Of a DNA stretch of 64,000 bases, positions 8,018-17,057 are shown in pieces (the first letter of the stretch is position 1; every line of letters starts with the position of its first letter). A model generated the notes under the pieces. It was not told the origin of the DNA. It ran no database searches and saw only the letters and a list, made by a program, of their open reading frames with translations. A program made the position numbers and the translations under genes. The DNA lies in contig NZ_CP170633.1 in NCBI RefSeq assembly GCF_042932805.1, forward strand, positions 3,038,001 to 3,102,000, in the 5' to 3' direction. This DNA comes from Ascidiaceihabitans sp029251465 (GTDB lineage Bacteria > Pseudomonadota > Alphaproteobacteria > Rhodobacterales > Rhodobacteraceae).

Positions 8018-9876
8018 TCCGATTGCACCTTCGCCTCGAAAAGATACGCGGAAAGCGCTTGCTCTACGCTCGAAACAGCGGCCTGATCGCCATCTTTTAA
8101 CGTCACGGTGACACGCATGCCACGTGCGCCACCGTCAACGGCATCGACACGCGCATCTGGCAGATCCAATTCGGCTTGCAGCAGTTCGCTGATCTTTAAT
8201 CTGGCCGCTTCACACCGCAAACCTGGTTTGTAAATCTTGCCGACAGTGGTCAATGGGATCGCGTCGATCAGCGCAATTCTCTTGGGCCACGCGGGTCGCT
8301 CATCGATTGTGTTTTGGGCGTGTGCTTGCAATTCTTCAACGCTTGCATTTGCCCCCTCGTGCAGTTGCACAAAACAAATCGGTAACTCGCCAGCGTAGGC
8401 ATCAGGCATCCCCACGGCTGCGGCAAGCGCGACTGCTGGATGCGTGCTCATCGCGTTTTCGATCATGGCCGGGTCGATGTTATGCCCACTTCGGATGATC
8501 AAATCTTTGGACCGACCGGCAATGTAAAGCCGCCCTTGCGCGTCTTTGTATCCCAGATCGCCAGAATTCAACTGACCTGCATTAAAGACGCCCGCGTCGT
8601 GTTTCGGGTCACTGTAGCCGGGCGAAAGATGATCGCCGCTGATCGCAATGACACCGATTTCGCCGGCGTCACAGAGTTCACCAAGACTGCCGTCCTCGTG
8701 CTGGCGCAAAACATCGACTTGGGTGTAGGGCAATGCCCAACCGACAGAACCCTCAGCGCCCGCGCCACACGGTGGGTCGATGCTGATCAGCCCCGACGCT
8801 TCGGTCATTCCTAGAATTTCGAACAACGTGCCTCCGGTCACCTCTTTGAACTGTTGCCCGACCGCTGGCGGAAGCAATGCAGCCCCCGTCAATCCAGCCC
8901 GCACGCTGCTGATGTCGTGATCGCCCACCGGCGTTTGCAACACGGCACCCAAAGCCGTCGGAACCCCTGCGACCAGCGTCGCCTTGTGTGCGGCAACCAA
9001 GCGCCAGAACCCTTCGGCGATGGCCGGACTGCGCAGGCCAGCCGGCGACATGATGACCAGTTCGGCCCCAGCCATGAACCCGCTGAGCCCCGCAACAATC
9101 GTGCCGGCGACGTGGAACAACGGGAATGTCGCTGTCAAAACGTCATCCGACGTGTATCCGCACATCGCCGCCCCACCAAAGGCTGCAACCAGCTGGCTGC
9201 GATGCGTGTGCGCGACCAGCTTCGGCACGCCCGTTGTGCCGCCAGTGTGGAAATACGCCGCCAGATCATCACCGCCGCGCGCCTCGCCAAAGATCAAGTG
9301 ATCGTCGGGTTGCGCCATCAAGGCAGATGCAAAATCAACGACGCCGTCCTCGGCAGGTGTGCCGGGGGGCGCCACACGCATCAATACCAAATCAGGGATC
9401 TGATCGCGCAACTGAATTGCTTTTTCCCAAATATCCAGCTGCGGATGCGGCCCCAACGCGACGAGAACTTTAGCCCCCGAGGCCTTAAGCAATTCGGCAA
9501 TGCTGTCGGGTTGCAGCAGAAAGTTGATTGGCACAGCAAAGCCCGCAGTTTCAGCGCCCCACAACGTGACATGCGTTTCGACAAGCGACGGCAGCATAAA
9601 CGCAACACCCGGCGCAGGCCCACCAAGATCGGAAAACATGTTGGCAGCACGCCGCACCATGCCCAGCATTTGTGTGTATTTCACACGGCGCGGTTGTTCG
9701 TCTGCGGCACCGGTCATCAGCATCGTGATCGCAGTTCCGTCGGGGTTTTGCTCTGCGCTGGCGACAAACACATCCAAAACAGAGCGCTCCGGCAGGCGTT
9801 GTGCAAGCGTCATTTCAGTTTCAAAGCGTTCCAGATCAGCCTTGGTGCGGATCGGTTCATTCCCTAAATTGGCCAT
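8014..9876 (-). CDS. Acyl-CoA synthetase (AMP-dependent synthetase/ligase)
   Basis: A 620-residue ANL-superfamily enzyme that activates a carboxylic acid to its CoA thioester through an acyl-adenylate. The P-loop-like motif HTGGTTGVPK, the LGMTEASG motif and the hinge region YIAGRSKDLIIRSGHNI are all present. The C-terminal 120 residues include the TTVGKIYKP lysine region. The ATG at 9876 is chosen because AGGAG lies 6 bases upstream; the reading frame stays open to 10038 but that would run into the divergent promoter region. The carboxylate substrate cannot be told from sequence; the length and motifs resemble medium or long chain type enzymes. Confidence 0.85.
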   Translation of the reverse strand: MANLGNEPIRTKADLERFETEMTLAQRLPERSVLDVFVASAEQNPDGTAITMLMTGAADEQPRRVKYTQMLGMVRRAANMFSDLGGPAPGVAFMLPSLVETHVTLWGAETAGFAVPINFLLQPDSIAELLKASGAKVLVALGPHPQLDIWEKAIQLRDQIPDLVLMRVAPPGTPAEDGVVDFASALMAQPDDHLIFGEARGGDDLAAYFHTGGTTGVPKLVAHTHRSQLVAAFGGAAMCGYTSDDVLTATFPLFHVAGTIVAGLSGFMAGAELVIMSPAGLRSPAIAEGFWRLVAAHKATLVAGVPTALGAVLQTPVGDHDISSVRAGLTGAALLPPAVGQQFKEVTGGTLFEILGMTEASGLISIDPPCGAGAEGSVGWALPYTQVDVLRQHEDGSLGELCDAGEIGVIAISGDHLSPGYSDPKHDAGVFNAGQLNSGDLGYKDAQGRLYIAGRSKDLIIRSGHNIDPAMIENAMSTHPAVALAAAVGMPDAYAGELPICFVQLHEGANASVEELQAHAQNTIDERPAWPKRIALIDAIPLTTVGKIYKPGLRCEAARLKISELLQAELDLPDARVDAVDGGARGMRVTVTLKDGDQAAVSSVEQALSAYLFEAKVQSD

Positions 9877-10070
9877 CGATTGCTCCTGAAATGCGCGGTT
9901 TCTATATGACCACTCTTGCCCAGCAGATTTCAATCGGCAAGCCGGGTTCTGAACTGGCGACGTTACGAACATCACCAAGTGATCGATCAGAGTCGCAAAA
10001 ACCCGATGCGATTGGACTGCTTGGCGCGATGCTGTCACACTCGACCAAATATGTGAGGGAGATGACAGAT

Positions 10071-11462
10071 ATGTCCGATGTATGGCGCATGTCCGCGACA
10101 GAAATTGCTGATGCAGTTCGATCCAAACGATTGTCTGCCGTTGACGTGACCAAGGCGCATTTGGCGCGGATTGATGCCACCAATTCGGACATTAACGCCG
10201 TCGTGCAGCATTTCCCCGACGAGGCACTGGCGTCCGCGCGCGCGGTAGATGCCGCGATCGCCGCGGGCAAAAATCCCGGGATTTTATGCGGCGTTCCCGT
10301 CACCATCAAAGTGAACGTCGACCAAAAGGGGCATGCCACAACCAATGGGCTGAAGCTGCAGAAAGACCTGATCGCTTACACCGACAGTCCGGTTGTGTCC
10401 AACATTCGCGCAGCCGGCGGTGTCATTGTCGGACGCACCAACACGCCTGCATTTTCCCTGCGTTGGTTCACCAAGAACGACCTGCATGGTCAGACGTTAA
10501 ATCCGAGGAACAAGGCATTCACCCCCGGCGGATCATCCGGCGGCGCGTCTGCTGCGGTGGCCAGTGGCATGTGCGCAATCGGACATGGTACAGATATCGC
10601 CGGATCGATCCGATACCCCGCATATGCGTGTGGCCTGCACGGGCTGCGTCCGACATTAGGCCGCATCCCGGCCTTCAACGCATCTGGGCCTGACAGGCAT
10701 ATCGGCGCACAAATGATGGCAGTGTCTGGCCCCATCGCAAGAACGATTTCAGACATCGAAATCGCGTTCAAGGCAATGGCGGCAGAAGATATCCGCGATC
10801 CGTGGTGGGTGCCTGCACCTTATGAACAAGGTAAATTTCCAAAGCGCGCAGCATTAACCATCACCCCGGATGGAATGCCTGTCGCGCGAGAGGTTGAAAA
10901 CGCCCTGCGTGACGCCGCGCAACGACTAAAGGACGCCGGTTGGATCGTAGACGAGGTTGCCTGTCCATCGATGCGCAAAGCCGCCGAAATAAATGAGCAA
11001 TTGTGGATGACTGAAATGCGGGCCGGTGCCGAAAAAATGGTGGCTTTGGAAGCTGACCCAGATGCCCAATTTGTCTACCAGCAAATGAAAAACAGAATTG
11101 CCCCCGTTGACGTCGAGGGTCTACTGGGCGCGCTGCAAACGCGTGCCGGCCTGGTGCGTGAGTGGCAAGAGTTCATGCAAAGATATCCTGTTCTCATTTG
11201 CCCCACGTCAGGGGAATTACCGTTTGCCCAGCAGCAAGATGTCCAATCAGAAATTACTTTTGAAGCGATAATGGAAGCGCAGTTGACGCAGCGCGCTTTG
11301 CCGGTTTTGGGATTGCCCGGGCTGGCTGTCGCGACGGGCATGTTCGGACAAACCCCTGTCGGCGTGCAACTGGTTGGGGGGCGCTATCGCGAAGACATTT
11401 TGATCGCGGCGGGGGCAGACATAGAACGCGCTGGTGCCAGCATCAACGTCGCAGAAATATAG
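10071..11462 (+). CDS. Amidase, amidase-signature family
   Basis: A 463-residue hydrolase of the amidase-signature family. The catalytic triad is intact: Lys80 (PVTIKVN), cis-Ser155 (PGGSSGGAS) and nucleophile Ser179 (DIAGSIRYPA), with the 24-residue spacing between the two serines that the family shows. ATG at 10071 is preferred (GAGGGA 10 bases upstream); ATG at 10062 is also possible. The frame is open far upstream but that part overlaps the start of the divergent acyl-CoA synthetase. Substrate unknown; GatA is unlikely because no gatC or gatB is adjacent. Confidence 0.87.
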   Translation: MSDVWRMSATEIADAVRSKRLSAVDVTKAHLARIDATNSDINAVVQHFPDEALASARAVDAAIAAGKNPGILCGVPVTIKVNVDQKGHATTNGLKLQKDLIAYTDSPVVSNIRAAGGVIVGRTNTPAFSLRWFTKNDLHGQTLNPRNKAFTPGGSSGGASAAVASGMCAIGHGTDIAGSIRYPAYACGLHGLRPTLGRIPAFNASGPDRHIGAQMMAVSGPIARTISDIEIAFKAMAAEDIRDPWWVPAPYEQGKFPKRAALTITPDGMPVAREVENALRDAAQRLKDAGWIVDEVACPSMRKAAEINEQLWMTEMRAGAEKMVALEADPDAQFVYQQMKNRIAPVDVEGLLGALQTRAGLVREWQEFMQRYPVLICPTSGELPFAQQQDVQSEITFEAIMEAQLTQRALPVLGLPGLAVATGMFGQTPVGVQLVGGRYREDILIAAGADIERAGASINVAEI

Positions 11463-11654
11463 TTTCTTTGCAGGCCAAATTACTGCTGGATTTGTGTGCA
11501 AGCGGCCTGCGGATTGAACCTATTAATCAGGACGAATTAAGGCCCGCATCACATTGCGCGCGCCTAAGACACGTTTTTCTGTTTACCAAAAACCACCCAG
11601 CGGTAACCGAACATTAACCAAGGTTAAGCAATGATCACTCCGAAAGGGGTACGA

Positions 11655-12323
11655 ATGTTTCGAGTGGTCTTGGTTTTCTGGTTTGCATGTTTGCTGGCTC
11701 AACCTGTTTATGCGGGCGCTTGGCTGCGTGAAAAAGGCAAAGGATTTCTTGCGTATTCCAATCTGACGGCGAGCACGTTGGACACCTCGTATTCCGCATA
11801 TTTCGACTATGGGCTGAACAGCAAAATGACCATAGGCGCAACGCTCGAGGTTCTATCACCGCTCAATCGACAACTCTCTGGTCAAGGATTGGTGTTCATA
11901 CGTCGCTCGTTGAACTGGAGCAAATCGAACGCGCATTGGGCGTACGAACTGGGCGTCGGCGCACGCCATACAGGCATCGAATTTGTACCGATTGCCAAAA
12001 CCTCGCTGTCATACGGGCGCGGTGTTTCTTGGGGCAAACGTGATGGCTGGTTTGCTGTAGATGCGGGCGTCGAATGGGATTTGGGCTATTCCAAACATGT
12101 GGTCAAAATTGACTCTACGCTGGGGTTAGAATTCGGAGAACGCAGCAAAGGCATGTTGCAAGTTTTTAACACTTTTGGCGAGGACTGGACCAACGTCACT
12201 GTGTCACCATCCTACGTTTATAAATCCAAAAAGAAGAAAATTAACTACGTTTTCGGGCTCGAAAACAGCAGCCTGACCCCTGACATTGTCGCCATCAAAA
12301 TTGGTGTCTGGCAGTCTTTTTAG
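11655..12323 (+). CDS. Probable outer-membrane beta-barrel protein of unknown function
   Basis: A 222-residue exported protein. A signal peptide (MFRVVLVFWFACLLAQPVYA) ends at an AGA site. The remainder alternates short polar and aromatic strands and ends in ...GVWQSF, a C-terminal phenylalanine as recognised by the BAM machinery in many barrels. I see no family motif. ATG at 11655 has AAAGGGG upstream; an earlier in-frame ATG at 11631 lacks one. Encoded alone, with a convergent terminator directly downstream. Confidence 0.6.
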   Translation: MFRVVLVFWFACLLAQPVYAGAWLREKGKGFLAYSNLTASTLDTSYSAYFDYGLNSKMTIGATLEVLSPLNRQLSGQGLVFIRRSLNWSKSNAHWAYELGVGARHTGIEFVPIAKTSLSYGRGVSWGKRDGWFAVDAGVEWDLGYSKHVVKIDSTLGLEFGERSKGMLQVFNTFGEDWTNVTVSPSYVYKSKKKKINYVFGLENSSLTPDIVAIKIGVWQSF

Positions 12324-12336
12324 AATGGTCGAAACG

Positions 12337-12364
12337 AAAAAGGCCCGCCAGGAATGACGGGCCT
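12337..12364 (-). terminator. Intrinsic terminator of the beta-helix gene
   Basis: Read on the minus strand: AGGCCCG, a 10-base loop, then CGGGCCT running directly into a T tract (the plus-strand A run at 12337-12341). It begins 13 bases beyond the stop at 12378. The plus strand has a short TTTT some bases after the stem, so weak bidirectional action is possible. Confidence 0.85.
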
Positions 12365-12377
12365 CCAGGGGTTTTAT

Positions 12378-14663
12378 CTAGTCGTCCATGCGGACGCTAA
12401 TCTGCACTTCGCCACGCACAGCTGTGCCCCATTGCAGGTTCACCTGATCGTTCTGGCTTCCTTGGCTCAGTTCTGCGTACGGCGTGATGAACTGGTCCGT
12501 GCCAGAGCTGTTGCGAATGCGACCAATCGCCGTGACGCTGTCGACACCTAACGTATGCCCCTCGAATGGCAGCAAACCTTCCGTATCAACCACCCATGTC
12601 GCCGCACTGGTCGACACGGTATGCGCAATCCGCAGCGGGTTGGACACTTGCTCACTTATGTTGTGAAACGAGTTCCCCATAAAGCTCACGTCCTTCATCC
12701 GCGCGCGGTTCAGGTCAGCAAAACTAGTGTCGACCCGTTCTGCCCGGTCAATGGATCCGTTGAACGAACGGAACTTGTTTCCAGTGATCGACACACCGTT
12801 CAGGAAATGCCCGGACCCGTGTGGTTTAACCACAATGTAGCTGAACCAAGGTGCCACCGCGCCGGACAAAAAGATGTTGTCCGAAATGCTCATTGCACTG
12901 AACGAAAACCCGCTCGTGAAATCTGGTGATGGATCATATTCGTTGGTCCATTCAACAAAGCAGTTGTCGACATAGTTGTTGGTGATGATTGCACTGCAAT
13001 ACCCGTTCGCCACCACGATGCCTGCTGTGCGAATGCCATTTGGTTGACCATCGCCTTGGAAAAAGTGGTTGCCAATGAACTGCGTGTTGGTGCCGCCAAA
13101 AATACCGAAATGCCGATGGCGCGTGGCGCGGTTGTGTCGGATTTTGATATCGTTTGCGTTGGTGTTAATACCAATGGAAACCCGCTCGCTCACGTCCAGA
13201 TCGTCTTCGGACGATAAAAACTGACACCTGTCGATCAAGATGCCTTGGCACCCCGTCCCATGCGATGAAATCCCATGATTTTTCGGACGCGAAATATGGC
13301 AATCACGGACGTGAAACGTCAAGCCAGATGGGGCCAGCAAAACGGCACTGGCAACGCCGTTACACTGGATTTCCAAGTCATCCAAAGCGAACTTGCTCAG
13401 TGCGGAAAAGCCGCTGAAATCCAGAACGTATTTGTGACGGTGAAAGGTGAAACTCTGACGACCGACTGCGTCATACAGCGGTTGGCTCAGCGTGATTTCC
13501 TTGGCTGTCACATCTACAGACTTAACATAGATAGCGCGGCCCACACCGATACCTTCGACGACAGACCCGACTTCGATGTTCGCGATGTTGGTCACTTCTG
13601 TCAGCTTCTTGGAATCTGATGTGCTGTAGGTTGCTTGCGACGCGGCAACATACGTATCCCAATCACCATTTGTCGTGGCCTCAAGTTGACCATTGCGAAT
13701 GACGCGACGGGTGGCAAAGCTGGTGCGATCAGGAACTGCGGCCTGCATGTCGATTGGACCAGTAATCGCAACTTTGCGCCCGCCCATATCCAACGATTCA
13801 TGATCTGCGTTGTTCAACAACGCTTGGAACGCCTTGCGAAAGGCCAACTCTTCATTGCCCATCGCGTCTATGTAGGTCGCCAGATCGAACTGACGCGTCA
13901 AAAGCAGCGTCTTGTCAGTGGGCATAACAATCGTGCCCTCGAAACGAACCGTCGTATCGATCGTCATGTCGCTGTTGATGTAATAGCTGCCTTCAGGCAC
14001 CAAAAGCATACGACCATTTGCGGCAGCGTTGGCCGCATCAAACGCATCAGCGTCGTCTGTTGTCCCATTTCCCACGGCACCGTAGTCCCGCACGTCAACA
14101 GTCGAAAGAATGTCTCGCAAGAAGACCGACGTGATGTCGCTGATTTCGATGTCATCGATCCGGACAATTCCGCCATTCGGGCCTGTCAGATCCAAACCAA
14201 AGTGGCCATAGATCGCATCGCCGCCCCAAATCAAATCAACACCAGTGCGACTGCCCGCACCGATAATCGCCGAAATCTCGTGGACGTCGCCATAGCTTGT
14301 CAATGTTGTCGTTGGGCCGGTTGTAACCACGCCTGACACAGCACCGCCGCCAGCTTGCCCCGCAAATCCTGCGATCCGAACCGTTGGCAAACTGCCGCTT
14401 AGCACTTTGATCCTCACTTTGACCTGCAGGTAACATCCTGGCAACAAAGGCGTTTCGCCCATGTAACGTACGCGCGTTGTGTTGCTTGTCTTTTGAATTT
14501 CCAGACAGCCGCCAAAGTCCTGATCCGCGGGCACATAGGCCGCGTTGGACGCGTTTTGGTACGTGTCTGTGCCGGGCGTTCCGTCACCGCTTGACCAAAC
14601 ATCCAAGCCATTCGCAAAGGCTGGTGGCATCAGCTGCACACCGTCGGTAATTGCCTTGTTCAT
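12378..14663 (-). CDS. Right-handed parallel beta-helix protein with pectate-lyase-3/GH28-like domain
   Basis: A 761-residue protein. Residues about 1-185 form an N-terminal module rich in glycine and small residues, resembling a carbohydrate-binding sandwich. Then VRDYGAVGNGTTDDADAFDA marks the start of a Pectate_lyase_3/GH28-type beta-helix, with repeated short N-rich turns (TNNYVDN, ISDNIFL, ITGNKF, FMGNSFHN) typical of parallel beta-helix coils. The last about 85 residues are a separate module. No signal peptide is visible, so export by another route or an internal role is possible. AAGGG precedes the ATG. It is encoded alone with its own terminator. Similar folds occur in phage tailspikes and in polysaccharide lyases; catalytic residues could not be assigned. 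Confidence 0.7.
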   Translation of the reverse strand: MNKAITDGVQLMPPAFANGLDVWSSGDGTPGTDTYQNASNAAYVPADQDFGGCLEIQKTSNTTRVRYMGETPLLPGCYLQVKVRIKVLSGSLPTVRIAGFAGQAGGGAVSGVVTTGPTTTLTSYGDVHEISAIIGAGSRTGVDLIWGGDAIYGHFGLDLTGPNGGIVRIDDIEISDITSVFLRDILSTVDVRDYGAVGNGTTDDADAFDAANAAANGRMLLVPEGSYYINSDMTIDTTVRFEGTIVMPTDKTLLLTRQFDLATYIDAMGNEELAFRKAFQALLNNADHESLDMGGRKVAITGPIDMQAAVPDRTSFATRRVIRNGQLEATTNGDWDTYVAASQATYSTSDSKKLTEVTNIANIEVGSVVEGIGVGRAIYVKSVDVTAKEITLSQPLYDAVGRQSFTFHRHKYVLDFSGFSALSKFALDDLEIQCNGVASAVLLAPSGLTFHVRDCHISRPKNHGISSHGTGCQGILIDRCQFLSSEDDLDVSERVSIGINTNANDIKIRHNRATRHRHFGIFGGTNTQFIGNHFFQGDGQPNGIRTAGIVVANGYCSAIITNNYVDNCFVEWTNEYDPSPDFTSGFSFSAMSISDNIFLSGAVAPWFSYIVVKPHGSGHFLNGVSITGNKFRSFNGSIDRAERVDTSFADLNRARMKDVSFMGNSFHNISEQVSNPLRIAHTVSTSAATWVVDTEGLLPFEGHTLGVDSVTAIGRIRNSSGTDQFITPYAELSQGSQNDQVNLQWGTAVRGEVQISVRMDD

Positions 14664-14802
14664 TCAATATCCCTTTCCCGCCGGGGCGCAACGCCCCTCA
14701 CCTGAGGGACATCACGCGCACCGAAATGATCCACGGGCTGACACTCAGAAGTGGCCAGCTCTTGCGAGACAAGGAAATATCAATGAAGGCTTAATGCCGT
14801 CT

Positions 14803-14825
14803 CACACCACCGTGACGGTGGTGTG
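14803..14825. repeat. 23-bp perfect palindrome downstream of the DUF4864 gene
   Basis: CACACCACCGT and ACGGTGGTGTG are perfect complements around a single central G (a folded form would have a 9-bp stem and 5-base loop). It lies 14 bases after the minus-strand DUF4864 stop. No T run follows on either strand, so it is not a standard terminator. Confidence 0.7.
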
Positions 14826-14839
14826 GTCGTGCTGGCCAG

Positions 14840-15259
14840 CTAGGCGGCAACATCCGGTTGGGGCAAGAGTTGAACACCGTTGATTTTCCAACCGGTGTCC
14901 GTTTCCAACATCCGGTAGCCCAAAACATGCAGGCGGTCCTGTTGGTCTTTGATCAAAACTTTTTGCCATAAGTCGCCATCAATCTCAGCGAGGTCCAGAT
15001 ACGTGACATCAGCAGGTCGCCAGACCATCGGATAGCCCCGCGTCACCATCTGTCCAAAGTTGTCCGAACTGCCAAAAATACGTTGGATGTTGGGGCTGGC
15101 GAACTCAAACGCACCGGCAAAATCATCCATCTGCAAGGCTTCGATTTGACGGCTGATTGTTGTTTGAATGTCCGCACCTTGGGCGCGAGCATCGAGAGCG
15201 ACCATTCCGCTCACGGCAAAAGCCGCAGCAAAAATTGTGACCCTGAGAGTTCGGAACAT
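14840..15259 (-). CDS. DUF4864 domain-containing exported protein
   Basis: A 139-residue exported protein. Signal peptide to about residue 26 (ARAQ). The mature part has the DUF4864 pattern: IQTTISRQIEALQMDDFAGA, then FASPNIQRIFG and GYPMVWRP, ending in GWKINGVQLLP. The family is NTF2-like by appearance and has no known biochemical role. It is downstream of lysyl-tRNA synthetase on the same strand but a 102-base gap with a palindrome separates them. Confidence 0.82.
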   Translation of the reverse strand: MFRTLRVTIFAAAFAVSGMVALDARAQGADIQTTISRQIEALQMDDFAGAFEFASPNIQRIFGSSDNFGQMVTRGYPMVWRPADVTYLDLAEIDGDLWQKVLIKDQQDRLHVLGYRMLETDTGWKINGVQLLPQPDVAA

Positions 15260-15335
15260 GTGACAACCTCCTGTTTGATATCAAACAGGGTAGCTCATCC
15301 CCGGCAAAAAACAATTTTTACCAGCCTGCGGGTAA

Positions 15336-15354
15336 GGTGCGGGTGTCCCGCACC
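15336..15354 (-). repeat. Intergenic palindrome, copy 1 (GGTG-8-bp stem, ACA loop, TTACC tail on minus strand)
   Basis: Read on the minus strand: GGTGCGGG, ACA, CCCGCACC, then TTACC. The perfect 8-bp stem starts 7 bases after the lysyl-tRNA synthetase stop. A second copy with the same stem length, loop and TTACC tail lies at 45661-45679, at the same distance after nadE. Likely a dispersed REP-like or terminator-like element. Confidence 0.7.
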
Positions 15355-15361
15355 CCTGCCG

Positions 15362-16936
15362 TCAAACCAGATCGCCAGCCAGCGCTGAATCGATCAATGC
15401 AACGGTTTCATCCACACCATAAAGCGCAATGAAACCGCCGAAACGTGGGCCTTGCGATGCACCTAGCAACACTTCGTAAAGTGCCGTGAACCAAGCACGC
15501 AACGGGTCAAACCGCTCGCGCCCGCAGGCAAACACCTCGGACTGCAACGCCTCTGCATCAAGCCCGCCGTCCCATGCAACCAAACGCGCACGCAGGTCTT
15601 CCAGCGCTTCGCGCTCTAGGTCCGTCGCAGCACGGAACACTTTGGTTGGTTTTACAAAATCATTGTAATAGCGCACGGCAAAGCCCGCCGCCTGATCCAG
15701 ATCAGGATGCGTTGCGGCAGAAGCCTCTGGCGCATACCGCTGAATGAAACCCCAAAGTTGATCTTTTTCTTCAGCTCCAGACACAGCGGCTAAATTCAGC
15801 AGCATCGAAAACGGTACAACCATGTTCGAGGTTGGAACATCACCGCCGTGGATATGCCAAACGGGGTTGTTCAGGCGTGCTTTTACGTCCTGCCCCTCAT
15901 AGGCCCGCAGCTGCTGGTGATATTCATCCATCGCCTTTGGGATCACGTCAAAATGCATGCGCTTGGCCGTCTTTGGCTTTTGATACATGAAATACGACAG
16001 CGATTCAGACGACGCATAGGTCAACCATTCATCGATGCTGATTCCATTGCCGCTGGTCTTGGAAATCTTGTGCCCGTCCGCATCCAAGAACAGTTCATAA
16101 CTGAAATGCTCGGGCGCTTTGTGCCCCAAAATCCGGCAAATGCTGTCGTAGATCGGCGTGTTGGTCGAATGATCTTTGCCGTACATTTCAAAGTCGACCT
16201 CAAGGGCCGCCCAGCGCGCACCAAAGTCCGGTTTCCATTGCAATTTCACGTTGCCACCGGTGATCGGCAGCGTCATTTCCTCGCCCTCTTCGGTGTCAAA
16301 GGTGATCGTGCCCTCGTTGGCGTTTACGCTTTTCATCGGCACGTACATGACGCGCCCCGTTTCGGGATGGATCGGCAGGAAAATCGAATAGGTCTGGCGA
16401 CGTTCTTCACGCAAACTTTTCAGCATCACCGCCATGATCTCGTCGTACTTTTCCGCGGCGCGCATCAGCACTGTATCGAATTTGCCCGAGCCGTAGAATT
16501 CAGTTGCCGAGATGAACTCGTAATCGAACCCGAACGTATCGAGGAATCGACGCAGCATTGCGTTGTTGTGGTGGCCAAAGCTTTCGTGGGTGCCAAACGG
16601 GTCCGGCACAGACGTCAACGGGCGCTGCAAATGTTCGCTCAATGCCTCGGGGTTCGGCACGTTGCCCGGCACTTTGCGCATGCCGTCCAGATCGTCGGAA
16701 AAGCACACCAGTTTGGTCGGGATATCGCTGATCTCTTCGAACGCGCGGCGCACCATCGTTGTGCGTGACACTTCGCCGAATGTGCCGATGTGGGGCAAAC
16801 CCGAGGGGCCATATCCCGTTTCAAACAGGACAAATCCCTTTTCGGGTGGATTTTTTGCATAGCGTTTGAGCAGCCGGCGCGCTTCTTCAAACGGCCATGC
16901 TTTGCAGGCCATTGCGGCCTCTCGTGTCTCGGTCAT
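15362..16936 (-). CDS. lysK: Lysyl-tRNA synthetase, class I
   Basis: A 524-residue cytoplasmic enzyme that charges tRNA-Lys. It is the class I (archaeal-type) form, which alphaproteobacteria use in place of the class II enzyme. The HIGH-type motif is PHIGTFGE near residue 50 and the KMSKS-type motif is KISKTSGNG in the middle of the protein. Length matches class I LysRS. The ATG at 16936 follows a TTGGAT sequence; a TTG four codons earlier is the alternative. No other gene shares its transcript for certain; a palindrome follows the stop. It is divergent from a TerB-like gene. Confidence 0.95.
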   Translation of the reverse strand: MTETREAAMACKAWPFEEARRLLKRYAKNPPEKGFVLFETGYGPSGLPHIGTFGEVSRTTMVRRAFEEISDIPTKLVCFSDDLDGMRKVPGNVPNPEALSEHLQRPLTSVPDPFGTHESFGHHNNAMLRRFLDTFGFDYEFISATEFYGSGKFDTVLMRAAEKYDEIMAVMLKSLREERRQTYSIFLPIHPETGRVMYVPMKSVNANEGTITFDTEEGEEMTLPITGGNVKLQWKPDFGARWAALEVDFEMYGKDHSTNTPIYDSICRILGHKAPEHFSYELFLDADGHKISKTSGNGISIDEWLTYASSESLSYFMYQKPKTAKRMHFDVIPKAMDEYHQQLRAYEGQDVKARLNNPVWHIHGGDVPTSNMVVPFSMLLNLAAVSGAEEKDQLWGFIQRYAPEASAATHPDLDQAAGFAVRYYNDFVKPTKVFRAATDLEREALEDLRARLVAWDGGLDAEALQSEVFACGRERFDPLRAWFTALYEVLLGASQGPRFGGFIALYGVDETVALIDSALAGDLV

Positions 16937-17057
16937 ATCGCTATCCAATTGATAATCCCCCGCGCCCCATGCGCGCAGTTGTGCCGCTACCTATTGCCCA
17001 ATGGCATGCGCGTCAATAAATTGAACACGAACATGAACCCTCTCAAGGACGCACACA

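Noticed and set aside
8854..9867. 337-residue open frame opposite the acyl-CoA synthetase.
   Set aside because: Composition rich in Arg, His, Gln and Cys, typical of a shadow frame; the other strand has a full conserved enzyme.
9801..10070. Upstream extension of the amidase frame.
   Set aside because: It overlaps the start of the divergent acyl-CoA synthetase and lacks family similarity; a ribosome-binding site precedes 10071.
15848..16768. 306-residue open frame opposite lysyl-tRNA synthetase.
   Set aside because: Antisense to a complete class I LysRS with both synthetase motifs; no motifs of its own.
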